A stretch of DNA of 64,000 nucleotides from an uncultured Desulfobacteraceae bacterium (GTDB lineage: Bacteria > Desulfobacterota > Desulfobacteria > Desulfobacterales > UBA5852), in NCBI GenBank assembly GCA_913060875.1, contig CAJXSL010000001.1, forward strand, positions 1,143,398 through 1,207,397. The letters are read 5' to 3'. Below the pieces are notes generated by a model. It made no database searches. It was not told the DNA's origin and saw only the letters and a program-made list of their open reading frames with translations. Below, one piece after another: positions 16,670 to 24,923 of the stretch. Position 1 is the stretch's first letter, and the number at the start of each line of letters is the position of its first letter. The position numbers and the translations under genes were made by a program.

Positions 16670-17205
16670 GTGTCCCAGCCCCTCCCCGGCCGGCCAAACT
16701 GGTGGTGGGTTTTTTCCTGGTCCGTCGGGATATGGCCGAAGGGATCCTGGCTCGCCTGGAAGATCTCTTCGGACCGATCGATCTTGTCAGCCGCTGGCTT
16801 CCGTTCGACTACACGGATTATTATACCCGGGAGATGGGAGGCCCGCTTTATCGCAGGCTGGCCGCTTTTAAACACCTGATCGACCAGGAACAGCTGCCGG
16901 ACATCAAACACAGCACCAATGCCCTCGAGGCCGCGTATGCCGCCCGGGGAAGCCGGGGGGTCAATATCGATCCGGGCTATCTGCTGCTGGAGCGTCTGGT
17001 GTTGGCGACCGGCAAGAATTTTTCCCACCGCATTTATCTGCGCCGTGGTATTTATGCCGACCTGACCCTGGTTTATCGCAAGGGACGCTTCGAGTCGCTG
17101 CCATGGACGTATCCGGACTATGCCGATGCCCGGCTGCAGGATTTTCTTTATAAGGTTCGCGACAGGTATGCCCTTGACCTGAAGGCGGACCACAACGATC
17201 GGTAG
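16666..17205 (+). CDS. DUF4416 family protein
   Basis: A 179-residue cytoplasmic protein with the DUF4416 pattern: KLVVGFFLVRRDMAEGIL near the start, SRWLPFDYTDYYTREMGGPL, FKHLID, then RGVNIDPGYLLLERLVLATG and RGIYADLTLVYRKG. The family is of unknown function, and is common in deltaproteobacteria and related anaerobes, as far as I recall. It overlaps the Trm112-like gene by 4 bases and precedes yicC by 6 bp, so it belongs to the yicC-remA-gmk housekeeping unit. A nucleotide- or RNA-related role would fit the neighbours, but this is a guess. Confidence 0.85.
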   Translation: MSVPAPPRPAKLVVGFFLVRRDMAEGILARLEDLFGPIDLVSRWLPFDYTDYYTREMGGPLYRRLAAFKHLIDQEQLPDIKHSTNALEAAYAARGSRGVNIDPGYLLLERLVLATGKNFSHRIYLRRGIYADLTLVYRKGRFESLPWTYPDYADARLQDFLYKVRDRYALDLKADHNDR

Positions 17206-17211
17206 GAAACG

Positions 17212-18093
17212 ATGCTAAAAAGTATGACCGCCTATGCCCGGGCTGAAAATCGATCCGAGCCCTATGAAGCCGTTGCCGAGATTCGCAGCTACAACAGCAA
17301 AAATCTGGATATCGCCCTGCACCTGGCCCGACCCTTCCTGCCCCTGGAAGAGCGCATCAAAGCCGCTGTGGCGGCGGCGATTCATCGCGGACGGATTGAT
17401 ATTCGCATCGATATCAAGGAAAGCGGGGACGCGGGGCAGGCTTTTGAAATCGACTGGCCCCGGGCCAAGGCTTATCGCGATGCCCTGGAAGAACTGCAAC
17501 ACGAGTTGAATCTCCCGGGCGGCATATCGCTTGAATTGCTGGTCAGTGCCGGTGGCATCATTAAACCGGCGGAAAAAGAACGGGATCTCGAGCCGGTTTG
17601 GTCGACGGTCGAGGTGTGCCTGCGGGCGGCGCTGTCGGCCCTGGATGATATGCGACAGAGGGAAGGCGAAGCCCTGGGCGCTGATTTCCGGCGTCGTCTG
17701 GACGATATTGATCGTCAGCTGACGATGATCGAACAGGCCAGTGAGGGCTTGCTGGCGGTTTACCAAACCAAGCTTCTGGAGCGTATTCAGTCCCTGACCC
17801 AGGGGCAGGTGGAAATCGACCCCGGCCGTATCGCCCAAGAGGCTGCTTTTCTGGCGGATCGCAGCGACATTTCCGAAGAGATCGTGCGGGTCTACAGCCA
17901 TCTGGAACAGTTCCGGCACATAATGGATACCGAGGAGCCTGCCGGGCGCAAACTGAATTTCCTGTTGCAGGAGTTTAACCGGGAATTCAATACGATGGGC
18001 GCCAAGACGTCACGTACCGAAATCGCCCATCAGGTGGTCGCGCTCAAATCCGAGCTGGAAAAGATACGGGAGCAAGTTCAGAATATCGAGTAG
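17212..18093 (+). CDS. yicC: YicC-family endoribonuclease
   Basis: A 293-residue YicC/YloC protein: the start MLKSMTAYARAE, the SYNSKNLDI block, the PFLPLEERIKAAV helix and the C-terminal GRKLNFLLQEFNREFNTMGAK with ALKSELEKIREQVQNIE are family hallmarks. E. coli YicC is reported to be an endoribonuclease acting on small RNAs. A GGTAGGAAA ribosome-binding site precedes the ATG. The order yicC - remA(DUF370) - gmk is conserved across many bacteria and appears intact here. Confidence 0.93.
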   Translation: MLKSMTAYARAENRSEPYEAVAEIRSYNSKNLDIALHLARPFLPLEERIKAAVAAAIHRGRIDIRIDIKESGDAGQAFEIDWPRAKAYRDALEELQHELNLPGGISLELLVSAGGIIKPAEKERDLEPVWSTVEVCLRAALSALDDMRQREGEALGADFRRRLDDIDRQLTMIEQASEGLLAVYQTKLLERIQSLTQGQVEIDPGRIAQEAAFLADRSDISEEIVRVYSHLEQFRHIMDTEEPAGRKLNFLLQEFNREFNTMGAKTSRTEIAHQVVALKSELEKIREQVQNIE

Positions 18094-18142
18094 GTGGCAG
18101 CGGCCCCTTTGTTGGCCCTGTTGCTAGGAAGGAAAAGATCAG

Positions 18143-18397
18143 ATGGAAACGAATTTGCTGAATATCGGATTTGGCAGCACGGCGGTGGCGGAACGGGTCG
18201 TGGCCATTGTTTCTCCCAATTCAGCCCCCATGAAGCGGCTCAAGGACGAAGCCAAGAAGGATCAACGCCTGATCGATGCCACCCATGGTCGCCGGACCCG
18301 TTCGATCATTATCATGGACAGCAATCACGTCATTCTTTCAGCGATCCAGGCCGAGACGATTTCCCAGCGGTTTGCCATGCTCAAGGAAGGCAACTGA
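18143..18397 (+). CDS. remA: DUF370/RemA-like regulatory protein
   Basis: An 84-residue DUF370 protein ([58 protein letters not shown]). The Bacillus member RemA is a DNA-binding regulator of matrix genes; in Gram-negative bacteria the role is unclear. It lies between yicC and gmk, its usual place, with an AGGAAA ribosome-binding site. Expression is probably from the yicC operon promoter. Confidence 0.9.
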   Translation: METNLLNIGFGSTAVAERVVAIVSPNSAPMKRLKDEAKKDQRLIDATHGRRTRSIIIMDSNHVILSAIQAETISQRFAMLKEGN

Positions 18398-18416
18398 AAA
18401 GGACACGCCAACAGCA

Positions 18417-18992
18417 ATGACGTTATCCGATCCCCAGGGCCGACTGTTCATCATCTCGGCACCCTCAGGCGCCGGCAAATCGACCCTGTGCCGTTTATTG
18501 ATGGCGCGTGTGCCGGATTTACGCTACTCCGTTTCCACCACGACCCGGGCACCACGCCAAGGTGAGGTGGACGGCAAGGATTATTGGTTCACGGACCCGG
18601 AAACATTCGAGACCGGCATAAAGACCGACCGCTGGGCGGAGTGGGCGGAAGTACATGGCAACTATTACGGCACCTCGGCGACCTTTATCGACCAGCAGCG
18701 GGCTGACGGGCATGATGTGTTGCTGGATATCGACGTCCAGGGGGCGGCCCAGATCCAGACCAAGTACCCGCATGCCATTACCATTTTTATCATGCCGCCT
18801 TCCATGGCGGTCTTACGGCAGCGTCTGGAACAAAGAGGGACAGACACCCCTGCCACCATTGAGAAGCGCCTCGCCAATGCCCGTATAGAGATGGCACAGG
18901 GAGCCTCCTATCGGCATACCGTCGTGAACGATCATCTGGAAGAGGCTGTGGGGACGCTAATCGATATCGTCCAGCGGTATCGGAATGGGTAA
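18417..18992 (+). CDS. gmk: Guanylate kinase
   Basis: Gmk phosphorylates GMP to GDP with ATP. The 191-residue protein shows the P-loop SAPSGAGKST, the GMP-binding YSVSTTTRAPRQGEVDGKDY, HGNYYGTS and the VLLDIDVQGAAQI block with the ending NARIEMAQGASYRHTVVND. A longer frame from 18276 runs out of phase through the remA gene, so the ATG at 18417 is used. Its usual neighbour rpoZ does not follow; an rlmB-type methyltransferase does. Confidence 0.95.
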   Translation: MTLSDPQGRLFIISAPSGAGKSTLCRLLMARVPDLRYSVSTTTRAPRQGEVDGKDYWFTDPETFETGIKTDRWAEWAEVHGNYYGTSATFIDQQRADGHDVLLDIDVQGAAQIQTKYPHAITIFIMPPSMAVLRQRLEQRGTDTPATIEKRLANARIEMAQGASYRHTVVNDHLEEAVGTLIDIVQRYRNG

Positions 18993-19074
18993 TGTAATGC
19001 CCACCCTCTGTTATAGGGCGGACGATTGCCGGGGTGGGATGCGCCGCAGGGCGCAATCATGGAGATGATGCGGT

Positions 19075-19854
19075 ATGGCCCGCCCCAAAACAGAAATTTT
19101 GTATGGATTTCACCCTGTCTGCGAAGCGCTTCGCGCCAATCGGCGTGCGTTGCATGCGGTGCTGGTCCGCCGGGGACGTCAGGGTGGGCGTATGGCCACG
19201 CTCAGACAGCTGGCCGGTCCTCAGAATATTAGAATCGAAACGGTCGACGAATCCCGGCTTACGGAAGTGACGGGGCATGACGAGCACCAGGGGATTTGTG
19301 CCCGGGTGGCCCCTTTACCCTTTTCCGATTTGCCCGATGTTGTCGGGGCGGCCGAGGGCGCTGGTCGCAAAGCCTTTTTCGTCCTGCTTGACAATGTGCA
19401 GGATCCCCGCAACCTGGGAGCAATTATACGGACGGCCTATTGTGCCGGTGTCGACGGTCTCGTGATACCGCGCGATCGGTCCGCAGGTCCGACGCCGCTA
19501 GTTTCCAAGGCTTCGGCCGGCGCATTGGAACACCTTCCGATCATAAGGGTTGCCAACCTGGTCCAGGCCGTCCAGCAGTTGCAAAAAATGGGATTATGGA
19601 TTGTCGGGCTGGAGGGAGGGGCCGACCAGTCCCTTTACGCCTGTGATTTGAAAATGCCGTTGGGGCTGATTGTCGGCGGCGAGGAAAAGGGGTTGCGCCC
19701 CCTGGTGAAACGGCAGTGTGACTTCCTCGTGTCCATCCCCCATGCGCGGGTCTTTAACTCCCTGAACGCTTCCGTGGCGGCGGCCCTGGCGATATTTGAG
19801 GCCCGCCGGCAACGCTTGCCGGCGGAACAGACGACAGGGGGCGGTGGTGCTTAA
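19075..19854 (+). CDS. rlmB: 23S rRNA (guanosine-2'-O)-methyltransferase RlmB-like (SPOUT)
   Basis: RlmB methylates the 2'-O of G2251 in 23S rRNA. The 259-residue protein has the N-terminal substrate-binding domain (ILYGFHPVCEALRANRRALH, HQGICARVAP) and a SPOUT catalytic domain with the three motifs VQDPRNLGAIIRTAYCAGVD, GLIVGGEEKGLRPLV and SIPHARVFNSLNASVAAALA. The rest of the TrmH family is close, so a different target nucleotide is possible. It lies 82 bp after gmk. Confidence 0.9.
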   Translation: MARPKTEILYGFHPVCEALRANRRALHAVLVRRGRQGGRMATLRQLAGPQNIRIETVDESRLTEVTGHDEHQGICARVAPLPFSDLPDVVGAAEGAGRKAFFVLLDNVQDPRNLGAIIRTAYCAGVDGLVIPRDRSAGPTPLVSKASAGALEHLPIIRVANLVQAVQQLQKMGLWIVGLEGGADQSLYACDLKMPLGLIVGGEEKGLRPLVKRQCDFLVSIPHARVFNSLNASVAAALAIFEARRQRLPAEQTTGGGGA

Positions 19855-19950
19855 CATCGCCTGTGGGAATACGCTGGCCGGAGAAATCACCTGTATCACC
19901 TGAATGCGCAAAAACAGCCACATCGCCTCTGGGGTCACCTGGCTGCGCTG

Positions 19951-20787
19951 GTGGTTTATATCGTGCGAATCGTTGTTGAGGCCGCCTTTCCACGGAAATG
20001 CCGTGCCTGCAACCGTTACTGGCTGCCCGGTGACACCCCTGTCGAGGGGACTTATCGGCAGTGGGAGGGCGACGCTCCGGACGCGGGAATGGCCACCCTT
20101 TTTCAACGGGTGGCCAGTCCGTTTATCTGCCCGGAATGCCTCACGGATTTTGAGCCGATGGCGTCGCCACTATGCCGTCGCTGCGGTGTGATGTTCGGAA
20201 GCCGGATCGGTGAAGACCATTTGTGCGGCGACTGTCTGCAGCATCCCGGCCATTTCCGGCGCGCCCGATCGGCAGGTGCGTATGACGGGGCGCTCATGGC
20301 CCTGATTCATCAGTTAAAATACCGGGCCTGCCTGGCGCTGGATTATCCCTTGGCACGGCTTCTCCAGCAGGCGTTTGTCCGGGATTGGCAGATGGATGAA
20401 ATCGATTTGGTGTTGCCGGTACCCCTGCATGCGCGGCGGTTGCGACAGCGGGGATTCAACCAGGCTCAAATGCTGGTGAGGGCCTGGAAAAAAATGGATA
20501 AAGGGCTCATGGCCGGGGCCCGTTTTGCACGATCCCGGGATATCATGCTACGCTCCAAGCCCACGGTTCCTCAGACCGGATTGGGTAGAAAAGAACGCCG
20601 TCGCAACATCCGGGGGGCTTTCAAGGTAGTCGATCACCACCGGGTTGAGGGGAAGCGTATCCTTTTGGTGGATGATGTTTTTACCACCGGGGCAACGGCT
20701 GATGAGGCGGCCCGGGAGCTTAAAAAATGCGGTGCCGATTGCGTGGATGTCCTCACGGTGGCCCGCACCATGCCCCGTTCCTGGTAG
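19951..20787 (+). CDS. comF: ComF family protein (phosphoribosyltransferase-like)
   Basis: A 278-residue ComF/GntX-type protein: a zinc-finger-like N-terminus with CRACNRYW, CPECLTDF, CRRCGVMF and LCGDCL, followed by a phosphoribosyltransferase fold with VLPVPLHARRLRQRGFNQA, ARSRDIMLRSKPTVPQTG and the PRPP loop ILLVDDVFTTGATADEA. ComF is linked to DNA uptake/natural transformation, with a possible role in helicase loading. The frame opens with GTG at 19951, since no ATG precedes the conserved part. It follows rlmB by 96 bp. Confidence 0.88.
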   Translation: MVYIVRIVVEAAFPRKCRACNRYWLPGDTPVEGTYRQWEGDAPDAGMATLFQRVASPFICPECLTDFEPMASPLCRRCGVMFGSRIGEDHLCGDCLQHPGHFRRARSAGAYDGALMALIHQLKYRACLALDYPLARLLQQAFVRDWQMDEIDLVLPVPLHARRLRQRGFNQAQMLVRAWKKMDKGLMAGARFARSRDIMLRSKPTVPQTGLGRKERRRNIRGAFKVVDHHRVEGKRILLVDDVFTTGATADEAARELKKCGADCVDVLTVARTMPRSW

Positions 20788-20829
20788 TGGGGCCCCGGCT
20801 AAAATGGTGACGAACTTGGAAGGCATGCG

Positions 20830-21315
20830 ATGAACAACGTCCCTAAACAGATGTCCCGGGAAGCGGCCGTGGCTGTCGTCCGGTCAGCTCACCAGGCCGG
20901 GCGGCGCGTGGCCTTCACCAACGGCTGCTTCGATATTTTACATGCCGGGCATGTCCGCTATCTCACCGCCGCACGGTCCACCGCCGATATGCTGGTGGTG
21001 GGCCTGAATGCCGATATCTCCGTCCGAAAAATCAAAGACCCCCATCGGCCCATCAATCCCGAAGCCCTGCGGGCCGAGGTCCTTGCCGGGCTGGCATGCG
21101 TGGATGTGGTAATCCTCTTTGAGGAACCGGATCCGCTGGAACTGATCCGGTCGTTGGAACCGGATGTCCTGGTGAAAGGGGCTGACTGGGCGGAAGTTGA
21201 CATTATTGGCGCCGACTTTGTCAAACAGCGGGGCGGACAGGTCGAACGGGTCGAACTGGTTCCGGATATTTCCACATCGGCACTGATTGAGACCATCAGG
21301 GAACGGTATTGTTGA
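20830..21315 (+). CDS. rfaE2: D-glycero-beta-D-manno-heptose-1-phosphate adenylyltransferase (RfaE2)
   Basis: This makes ADP-D,D-heptose, the precursor used by the heptosyltransferases at the left of the window. The 161-residue protein is the free-standing C-terminal half of HldE: FTNGCFDILHAGHVRYLTAA with the HxGH nucleotidyltransferase motif, VVGLNADISVRKIK, RPINPEALRAEVLAGL and the ending ISTSALIETIRER. The kinase half (HldE-N/RfaE1) is not next to it. A GGAAGG site precedes the ATG. Confidence 0.92.
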   Translation: MNNVPKQMSREAAVAVVRSAHQAGRRVAFTNGCFDILHAGHVRYLTAARSTADMLVVGLNADISVRKIKDPHRPINPEALRAEVLAGLACVDVVILFEEPDPLELIRSLEPDVLVKGADWAEVDIIGADFVKQRGGQVERVELVPDISTSALIETIRERYC

Positions 21316-21439
21316 ATCTGTCCGCGTCCCTGGCCTATTTTTTTCGTATGGTGGTTGGTGGCATTGTTTTGAATCGAAATCCTTTACTTCCAGTGGAGAC
21401 TTCGGAAGGGGTTGACCGGTTGATGGGGTGTTCCCGAGC

Positions 21440-22213
21440 ATGAAAATTGCGCACAACAACGGAATTCCTTTGTATTTCTTTCATAACCTGTCCGTCTTTC
21501 CGCAGCTTTATCACGGCGTCACCACCCGCCAGGGCGGGGTGAGTGCGCCGCCGTTCGACAGCCTCAATATGGCCCGGCACGTTGGCGACGCCGATCGCCA
21601 GGTAGCCGTCAACCGGCAACGGGTATGGTCCCGGTTTAGCGGCACCGATCCGGTTTGCATCCATCAGGTGCACGGCAACACAGTTGTCGTGCTCGATGGT
21701 GCCGCGGTAAAGGGGGCGGCCCCGTTGCCGGCTGAAGCCGATGCCATGGTGACCGATCGGCCCGGACAATTGTTGACCATTCTCGTGGCCGACTGCCAGG
21801 CGGTCATGCTCTTCGACCCGTCGCGTGCGGTCATCGCCAACATTCATTCCGGCTGGCGGGGCAGTATCGCCAATATCATCGGCCGAACCGTGGCCGTCAT
21901 GCGGGATCGCTTCGGATGCGATCCGACCGGGATCCAGGCGGGGATCGGACCGTCCCTGGGACCCTGCTGTGCGGAATTCGTCAATTACAAGGAGGAAATA
22001 CCCGCAGCCCTGTGGTCCTATCGAGTGTCGGAAAACCATTTTGATTTTTGGGCTTTAAGCCGGGATCAACTGGTGCGCGCCGGGCTTTCCGAAGATCATA
22101 TTGAAACCGCCCGGATGTGTACCCGTTGCCGGAGTGATCTGTTTTTTTCCTATCGCGCCAGCAGGAGGACCGGTCGCATGGCGGCGGTTATCGGTATGAT
22201 GCCGCGGCAATGA
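21440..22213 (+). CDS. pgeF: PgeF/YfiH (LACC1-like) peptidoglycan-editing or purine-nucleoside phosphorylase
   Basis: A 257-residue multi-copper-polyphenol-oxidase-like protein: HGVTTRQGGVSAPPFDSLN, VCIHQVHGNTVVVLD, LLTILVADCQAVMLFDP, IANIHSGWRGSIANI (zinc/Cys-His site) and AGIGPSLGPCCAEF. E. coli YfiH edits peptidoglycan cytoplasmic precursors, and relatives cleave purine nucleosides. I chose the ATG at 21440 over the GTG at 21428. A weak RBS suggests modest translation. It lies 124 bp downstream of rfaE2. Confidence 0.9.
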   Translation: MKIAHNNGIPLYFFHNLSVFPQLYHGVTTRQGGVSAPPFDSLNMARHVGDADRQVAVNRQRVWSRFSGTDPVCIHQVHGNTVVVLDGAAVKGAAPLPAEADAMVTDRPGQLLTILVADCQAVMLFDPSRAVIANIHSGWRGSIANIIGRTVAVMRDRFGCDPTGIQAGIGPSLGPCCAEFVNYKEEIPAALWSYRVSENHFDFWALSRDQLVRAGLSEDHIETARMCTRCRSDLFFSYRASRRTGRMAAVIGMMPRQ

Positions 22214-22237
22214 GTGTGTTCGGTAGGTGAGGAAATC

Positions 22238-23032
22238 ATGATCCAAGATCGAGCTGAAATCCTATCCAATGCGAGCGTTGCACCGGGATATCGCACCCTG
22301 ACGCTGCGGTGCGGCAAGGCCTTTGGTGCGGCCCGCCCCGGACAGTTTGTCATGCTGTCCGTCGGTGACGGCCCAACCCCGCTGCTGCGCCGCCCTTTTT
22401 CCATTCACCGAATGGTGGCGCAGGGGGCGGGGGAGGTGACCATGGCGCTGCTTTACAAAATCGTGGGTGAAGGCACCGCCATGATGGCCCGCCTGCCTGC
22501 CGGCACAACGGTGGACATTCTGGGGCCGCTGGGCCGGGGATTCACCCTGCAAGAGGATTACCGGCGGATCTATCTGGCTGCCGGCGGCATCGGTGCCGCT
22601 CCCATGGTCTTTCTGCTGGAAACCCTCCGGCAACAGCATCGACAGGGTGAATACCATGTCTTCCTGGGGGGGCGGACCCGAGACGATCTGCTGTGCCGTG
22701 AGATCTTTGAAGGCCTGGCCCATAAGGTTCATTACACCACGGATGACGGCAGTGAGGGCGCCCAGTGTTTTCTGACCAGCCCTTTGGAGAATGAAACACG
22801 GCGCCGGCCGCCGGATGTGATCATGGCCTGTGGCCCGATGGATATGCTGGCCTGTGTCGCTGGTATCGCTGCAGGGTTGAAGATTCCCTGCCAGCTTTCC
22901 ATCGAGTCGGTCATGGCCTGTGGCATGGGGGCCTGTCTGGGATGTGCCGTCCGGGCGGCGGATGACAAGAGCGGTTATCTGCATGTCTGCAAGGATGGGC
23001 CGGTTTTCGATGCCCGCTCCTTGCGGCTTTGA
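22238..23032 (+). CDS. pyrK: Dihydroorotate dehydrogenase electron-transfer subunit PyrK-like
   Basis: A 264-residue FAD- and 2Fe-2S-binding reductase subunit. FAD binding is shown by LLRRPFSIHRM (RPxS motif), nucleotide binding by LAAGGIGAAPMVFLLETL, and the cluster by MACGMGACLGCAV...HVCKDGPVF, the PyrK cysteine pattern. PyrK passes electrons from PyrD's FMN to NAD. No pyrD follows; F0 ATP synthase genes do. So it either pairs with a distant PyrD or serves another oxidoreductase. The ATG at 22238 has GTGAGGAAA upstream and is preferred to 22214. Confidence 0.88.
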   Translation: MIQDRAEILSNASVAPGYRTLTLRCGKAFGAARPGQFVMLSVGDGPTPLLRRPFSIHRMVAQGAGEVTMALLYKIVGEGTAMMARLPAGTTVDILGPLGRGFTLQEDYRRIYLAAGGIGAAPMVFLLETLRQQHRQGEYHVFLGGRTRDDLLCREIFEGLAHKVHYTTDDGSEGAQCFLTSPLENETRRRPPDVIMACGPMDMLACVAGIAAGLKIPCQLSIESVMACGMGACLGCAVRAADDKSGYLHVCKDGPVFDARSLRL

Positions 23033-23077
23033 AGGGGGGGCGACGCAAGGCTTTTTCGTTGACTTCACCCGGGAGCT

Positions 23078-23365
23078 ATGTTAGATGCTCTTGACTCTAA
23101 CAGGGCGGAAACCGTCCTGGTTTTGGTCGATACGTCGATTCTGCCCATGAAAAGAGAAACCCGGCGAGCCATCAGGGAGCTTGCATATTACAGCAGTCTG
23201 GGGCTGCAAGTCGCCCTGTCCATATTCATCGGACTCTTTCTGGGGCTTTATTTTGATCGGCGTCTGGGCATAACGCCCTGGTTGACCCTTATCGGCCTGG
23301 GTATGGGCATTGTGGCGGGTTATCGCAACATCGGGCTTGCGATTAAAAAGAGCCGCAAACTCTGA
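23078..23365 (+). CDS. atpZ: AtpZ/AtpI-like F0F1 ATP synthase-associated membrane protein
   Basis: A 95-residue protein with two transmembrane segments (about LGLQVALSIFIGLFLGLYF and WLTLIGLGMGIVAGYRNIGLA) and the AtpZ-type motif FDRRLGITPWLTLIGLGMG. It is thought to aid ATP synthase assembly or ion (Mg/Ca) supply. The start at 23078 has GGGAG very close to the ATG; a shorter version from 23147 (MKRETRRAI) matches family length better. It opens the F0 gene group. Confidence 0.82.
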   Translation: MLDALDSNRAETVLVLVDTSILPMKRETRRAIRELAYYSSLGLQVALSIFIGLFLGLYFDRRLGITPWLTLIGLGMGIVAGYRNIGLAIKKSRKL

Positions 23366-23406
23366 ACGTCATCACGGCTACCGAATCAAGGACGAACAGG
23401 ACCAAC

Positions 23407-23793
23407 TTGGACATTCAGACGCGAATACTCCGCTTCATTACCCGCGCCAACTGGATTTTATTTGCGGCGGCCCTCCTGATCGGGTTGATCGCCTTCAAAC
23501 ATGATTTTGCTTTAGGGATTTTTGCCGGCGGTCTGATTGTTACCATCAACTTCCACCTGCTGGCGCGAACCCTTAAAAAATCCCTGACGCCCCCTCATCT
23601 CGTCTCCCATAATGTCATTATCGCCAAATACTACGTCCGCTTCATTGCCAGCGGCGTTATTATATTCTTCCTGATTTCCGGCCACTATGTCGACCCGCTG
23701 GGATTGTTCGTCGGGTTGTCGATCGTGGTTGCCAGTATTGTTGTCGCGACCCTGCGCGAGTTGAAAAATCTTATTTTCAAGGAGGCGTTTTAA
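23407..23793 (+). CDS. atpI: ATP synthase subunit I (AtpI)
   Basis: A 128-residue protein with four predicted membrane segments (ANWILFAAALLIGLIAF, GIFAGGLIVTINFHLLA, VRFIASGVIIFFLISG, LFVGLSIVVASIVVATL), matching the AtpI/UncI family encoded ahead of subunit a. AtpI assists c-ring assembly. The start is TTG at 23407 with AGGA upstream. It ends 2 bp before atpB and is clearly co-transcribed with it. Confidence 0.85.
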   Translation: MDIQTRILRFITRANWILFAAALLIGLIAFKHDFALGIFAGGLIVTINFHLLARTLKKSLTPPHLVSHNVIIAKYYVRFIASGVIIFFLISGHYVDPLGLFVGLSIVVASIVVATLRELKNLIFKEAF

Positions 23794-23795
23794 GG

Positions 23796-24491
23796 ATGGA
23801 ACACCCGTGGCTGTTTCTAGTTAAATTTTGCGAGATGCTTGGTCCGGGCCCGGCCCACTTTGCCCATGAATATCCTCACGTCCTCTATACTTGGCTGGTG
23901 ATGCTGTTTCTGATAGCCTTGGCTATCCTGGGCGCCAAGAGCATCAAAATGATTCCGGGCAAAGCCCAGAATTTTTTTGAGGTGGTTGTCAGTGGCATTG
24001 AAGAATTCATGGTCGATGTTACCGGGGAGGAAGGTCGCTGGCTGTTACCATTGGCGGCAACGATATTCATTTTTATTTTTATCAGCAATCTGGCGGGGAT
24101 GGTACCGACCTGTTTCCCTCCCACGGCAGACCTGAATACGACATTGGGTTGTGCCCTGGTCGTGGTCATCTTTACGCACATAATCGGTGTAAAGTACCAC
24201 GGTGCTGGTTACATCAAGCATTTCCTGGGACCGGTATGGTGGATGGTTCCGATCATTTTCCCGATTGAGTTGATTGGACATTTCGCACGGATTCTTTCCC
24301 TCACATTTCGTCTTTTTGGAAATATGATGGGGCATGAACTGGTGTTGACGATCCTGTTCGGTCTGGCGGGCGCCTTTTTTGCGCCTTTGCCGATCATGGC
24401 CCTGGGGGTTTTTGTGGCCCTGGTGCAAGCCTTTGTGTTTTTCCTGCTGTCGATTATGTATTTTACCGGTGCCATGGAACACGCCCATTGA
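23796..24491 (+). CDS. atpB: F0F1 ATP synthase subunit a
   Basis: Subunit a provides the ion half-channels next to the c-ring. The 231-residue protein has five or six hydrophobic segments. The essential arginine is in the ILSLTFRLFGNMMGHELV segment, the strict family motif. The final helices (IMALGVFVALVQAFVFFLLSIMYF) are also standard. GGAGG sits shortly before the ATG. No F1 genes or subunit b follow; only the c-subunit gene comes next. Confidence 0.95.
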   Translation: MEHPWLFLVKFCEMLGPGPAHFAHEYPHVLYTWLVMLFLIALAILGAKSIKMIPGKAQNFFEVVVSGIEEFMVDVTGEEGRWLLPLAATIFIFIFISNLAGMVPTCFPPTADLNTTLGCALVVVIFTHIIGVKYHGAGYIKHFLGPVWWMVPIIFPIELIGHFARILSLTFRLFGNMMGHELVLTILFGLAGAFFAPLPIMALGVFVALVQAFVFFLLSIMYFTGAMEHAH

Positions 24492-24594
24492 AGGGTGTGG
24501 ATTTACCGGAAAATAATTATTCAGCCTGTTATGCCTTTAATGGGGGCATTGGAAGAAGCCTAAATTAACTTTTTAACAAGGAGGTAGTGTAAGT

Positions 24595-24873
24595 ATGGAA
24601 GCTGAAGCTCTAAAATTCTTTATCGCTTGTGTAACGGCAGCTGGGTTCGGAATCGCCATCGCCGCGTTCGGTTGCGGCATCGGCCAGGGCCTCGGCCTCA
24701 AGTCGGCCGTTGAGGGTATTGCCCGCAATCCGGAATCCTCCGGTAAAGTAACCGTTACGATGCTGATCGGTCTGGCCATGATCGAGTCTCTCTGTATTTA
24801 CGCCCTGGTTATCTCGCTGATTTTGATCTATGCGACACCCATGGCAGGTATCGTGGAAGGCCTGTTGAAGTAA
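24595..24873 (+). CDS. atpE: F0F1 ATP synthase subunit c, with Na+-type ligand residues
   Basis: Subunit c forms the rotor ring. The 92-residue hairpin has helix 1 with FGCGIGQGLG, the polar loop ARNPE and helix 2 with LAMIESLCIYALVISLIL. The ion carboxylate is Glu64. Gln31, Ser65 and Tyr69 fall at the places of Gln32, Ser66 and Tyr70 of the sodium-binding Ilyobacter c-ring; Val63 is Met62 here. A Gln-ES-Y set is the usual sign of Na+ coupling, although some proton rings share Gln. A strong AAGGAGG precedes the ATG, as expected for a highly made subunit. A terminator follows. Confidence 0.95.
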   Translation: MEAEALKFFIACVTAAGFGIAIAAFGCGIGQGLGLKSAVEGIARNPESSGKVTVTMLIGLAMIESLCIYALVISLILIYATPMAGIVEGLLK

Positions 24874-24893
24874 AGCGCTTTTCGATTTACCCC

Positions 24894-24923
24894 AAAAGCC
24901 CGGCTTTCGGCCGGGCTTTTTTT
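24894..24923. terminator. Bidirectional terminator between atpE and uvrA
   Basis: AAAAGCCCGGC-TTTC-GGCCGGGCTTTTTTT forms a GC-rich stem with a four-base loop, a T-run on the plus strand and an A-run on the other side. It would stop both the atp transcript and the convergent uvrA transcript. Its right end overlaps the uvrA stop codon. Confidence 0.9.
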
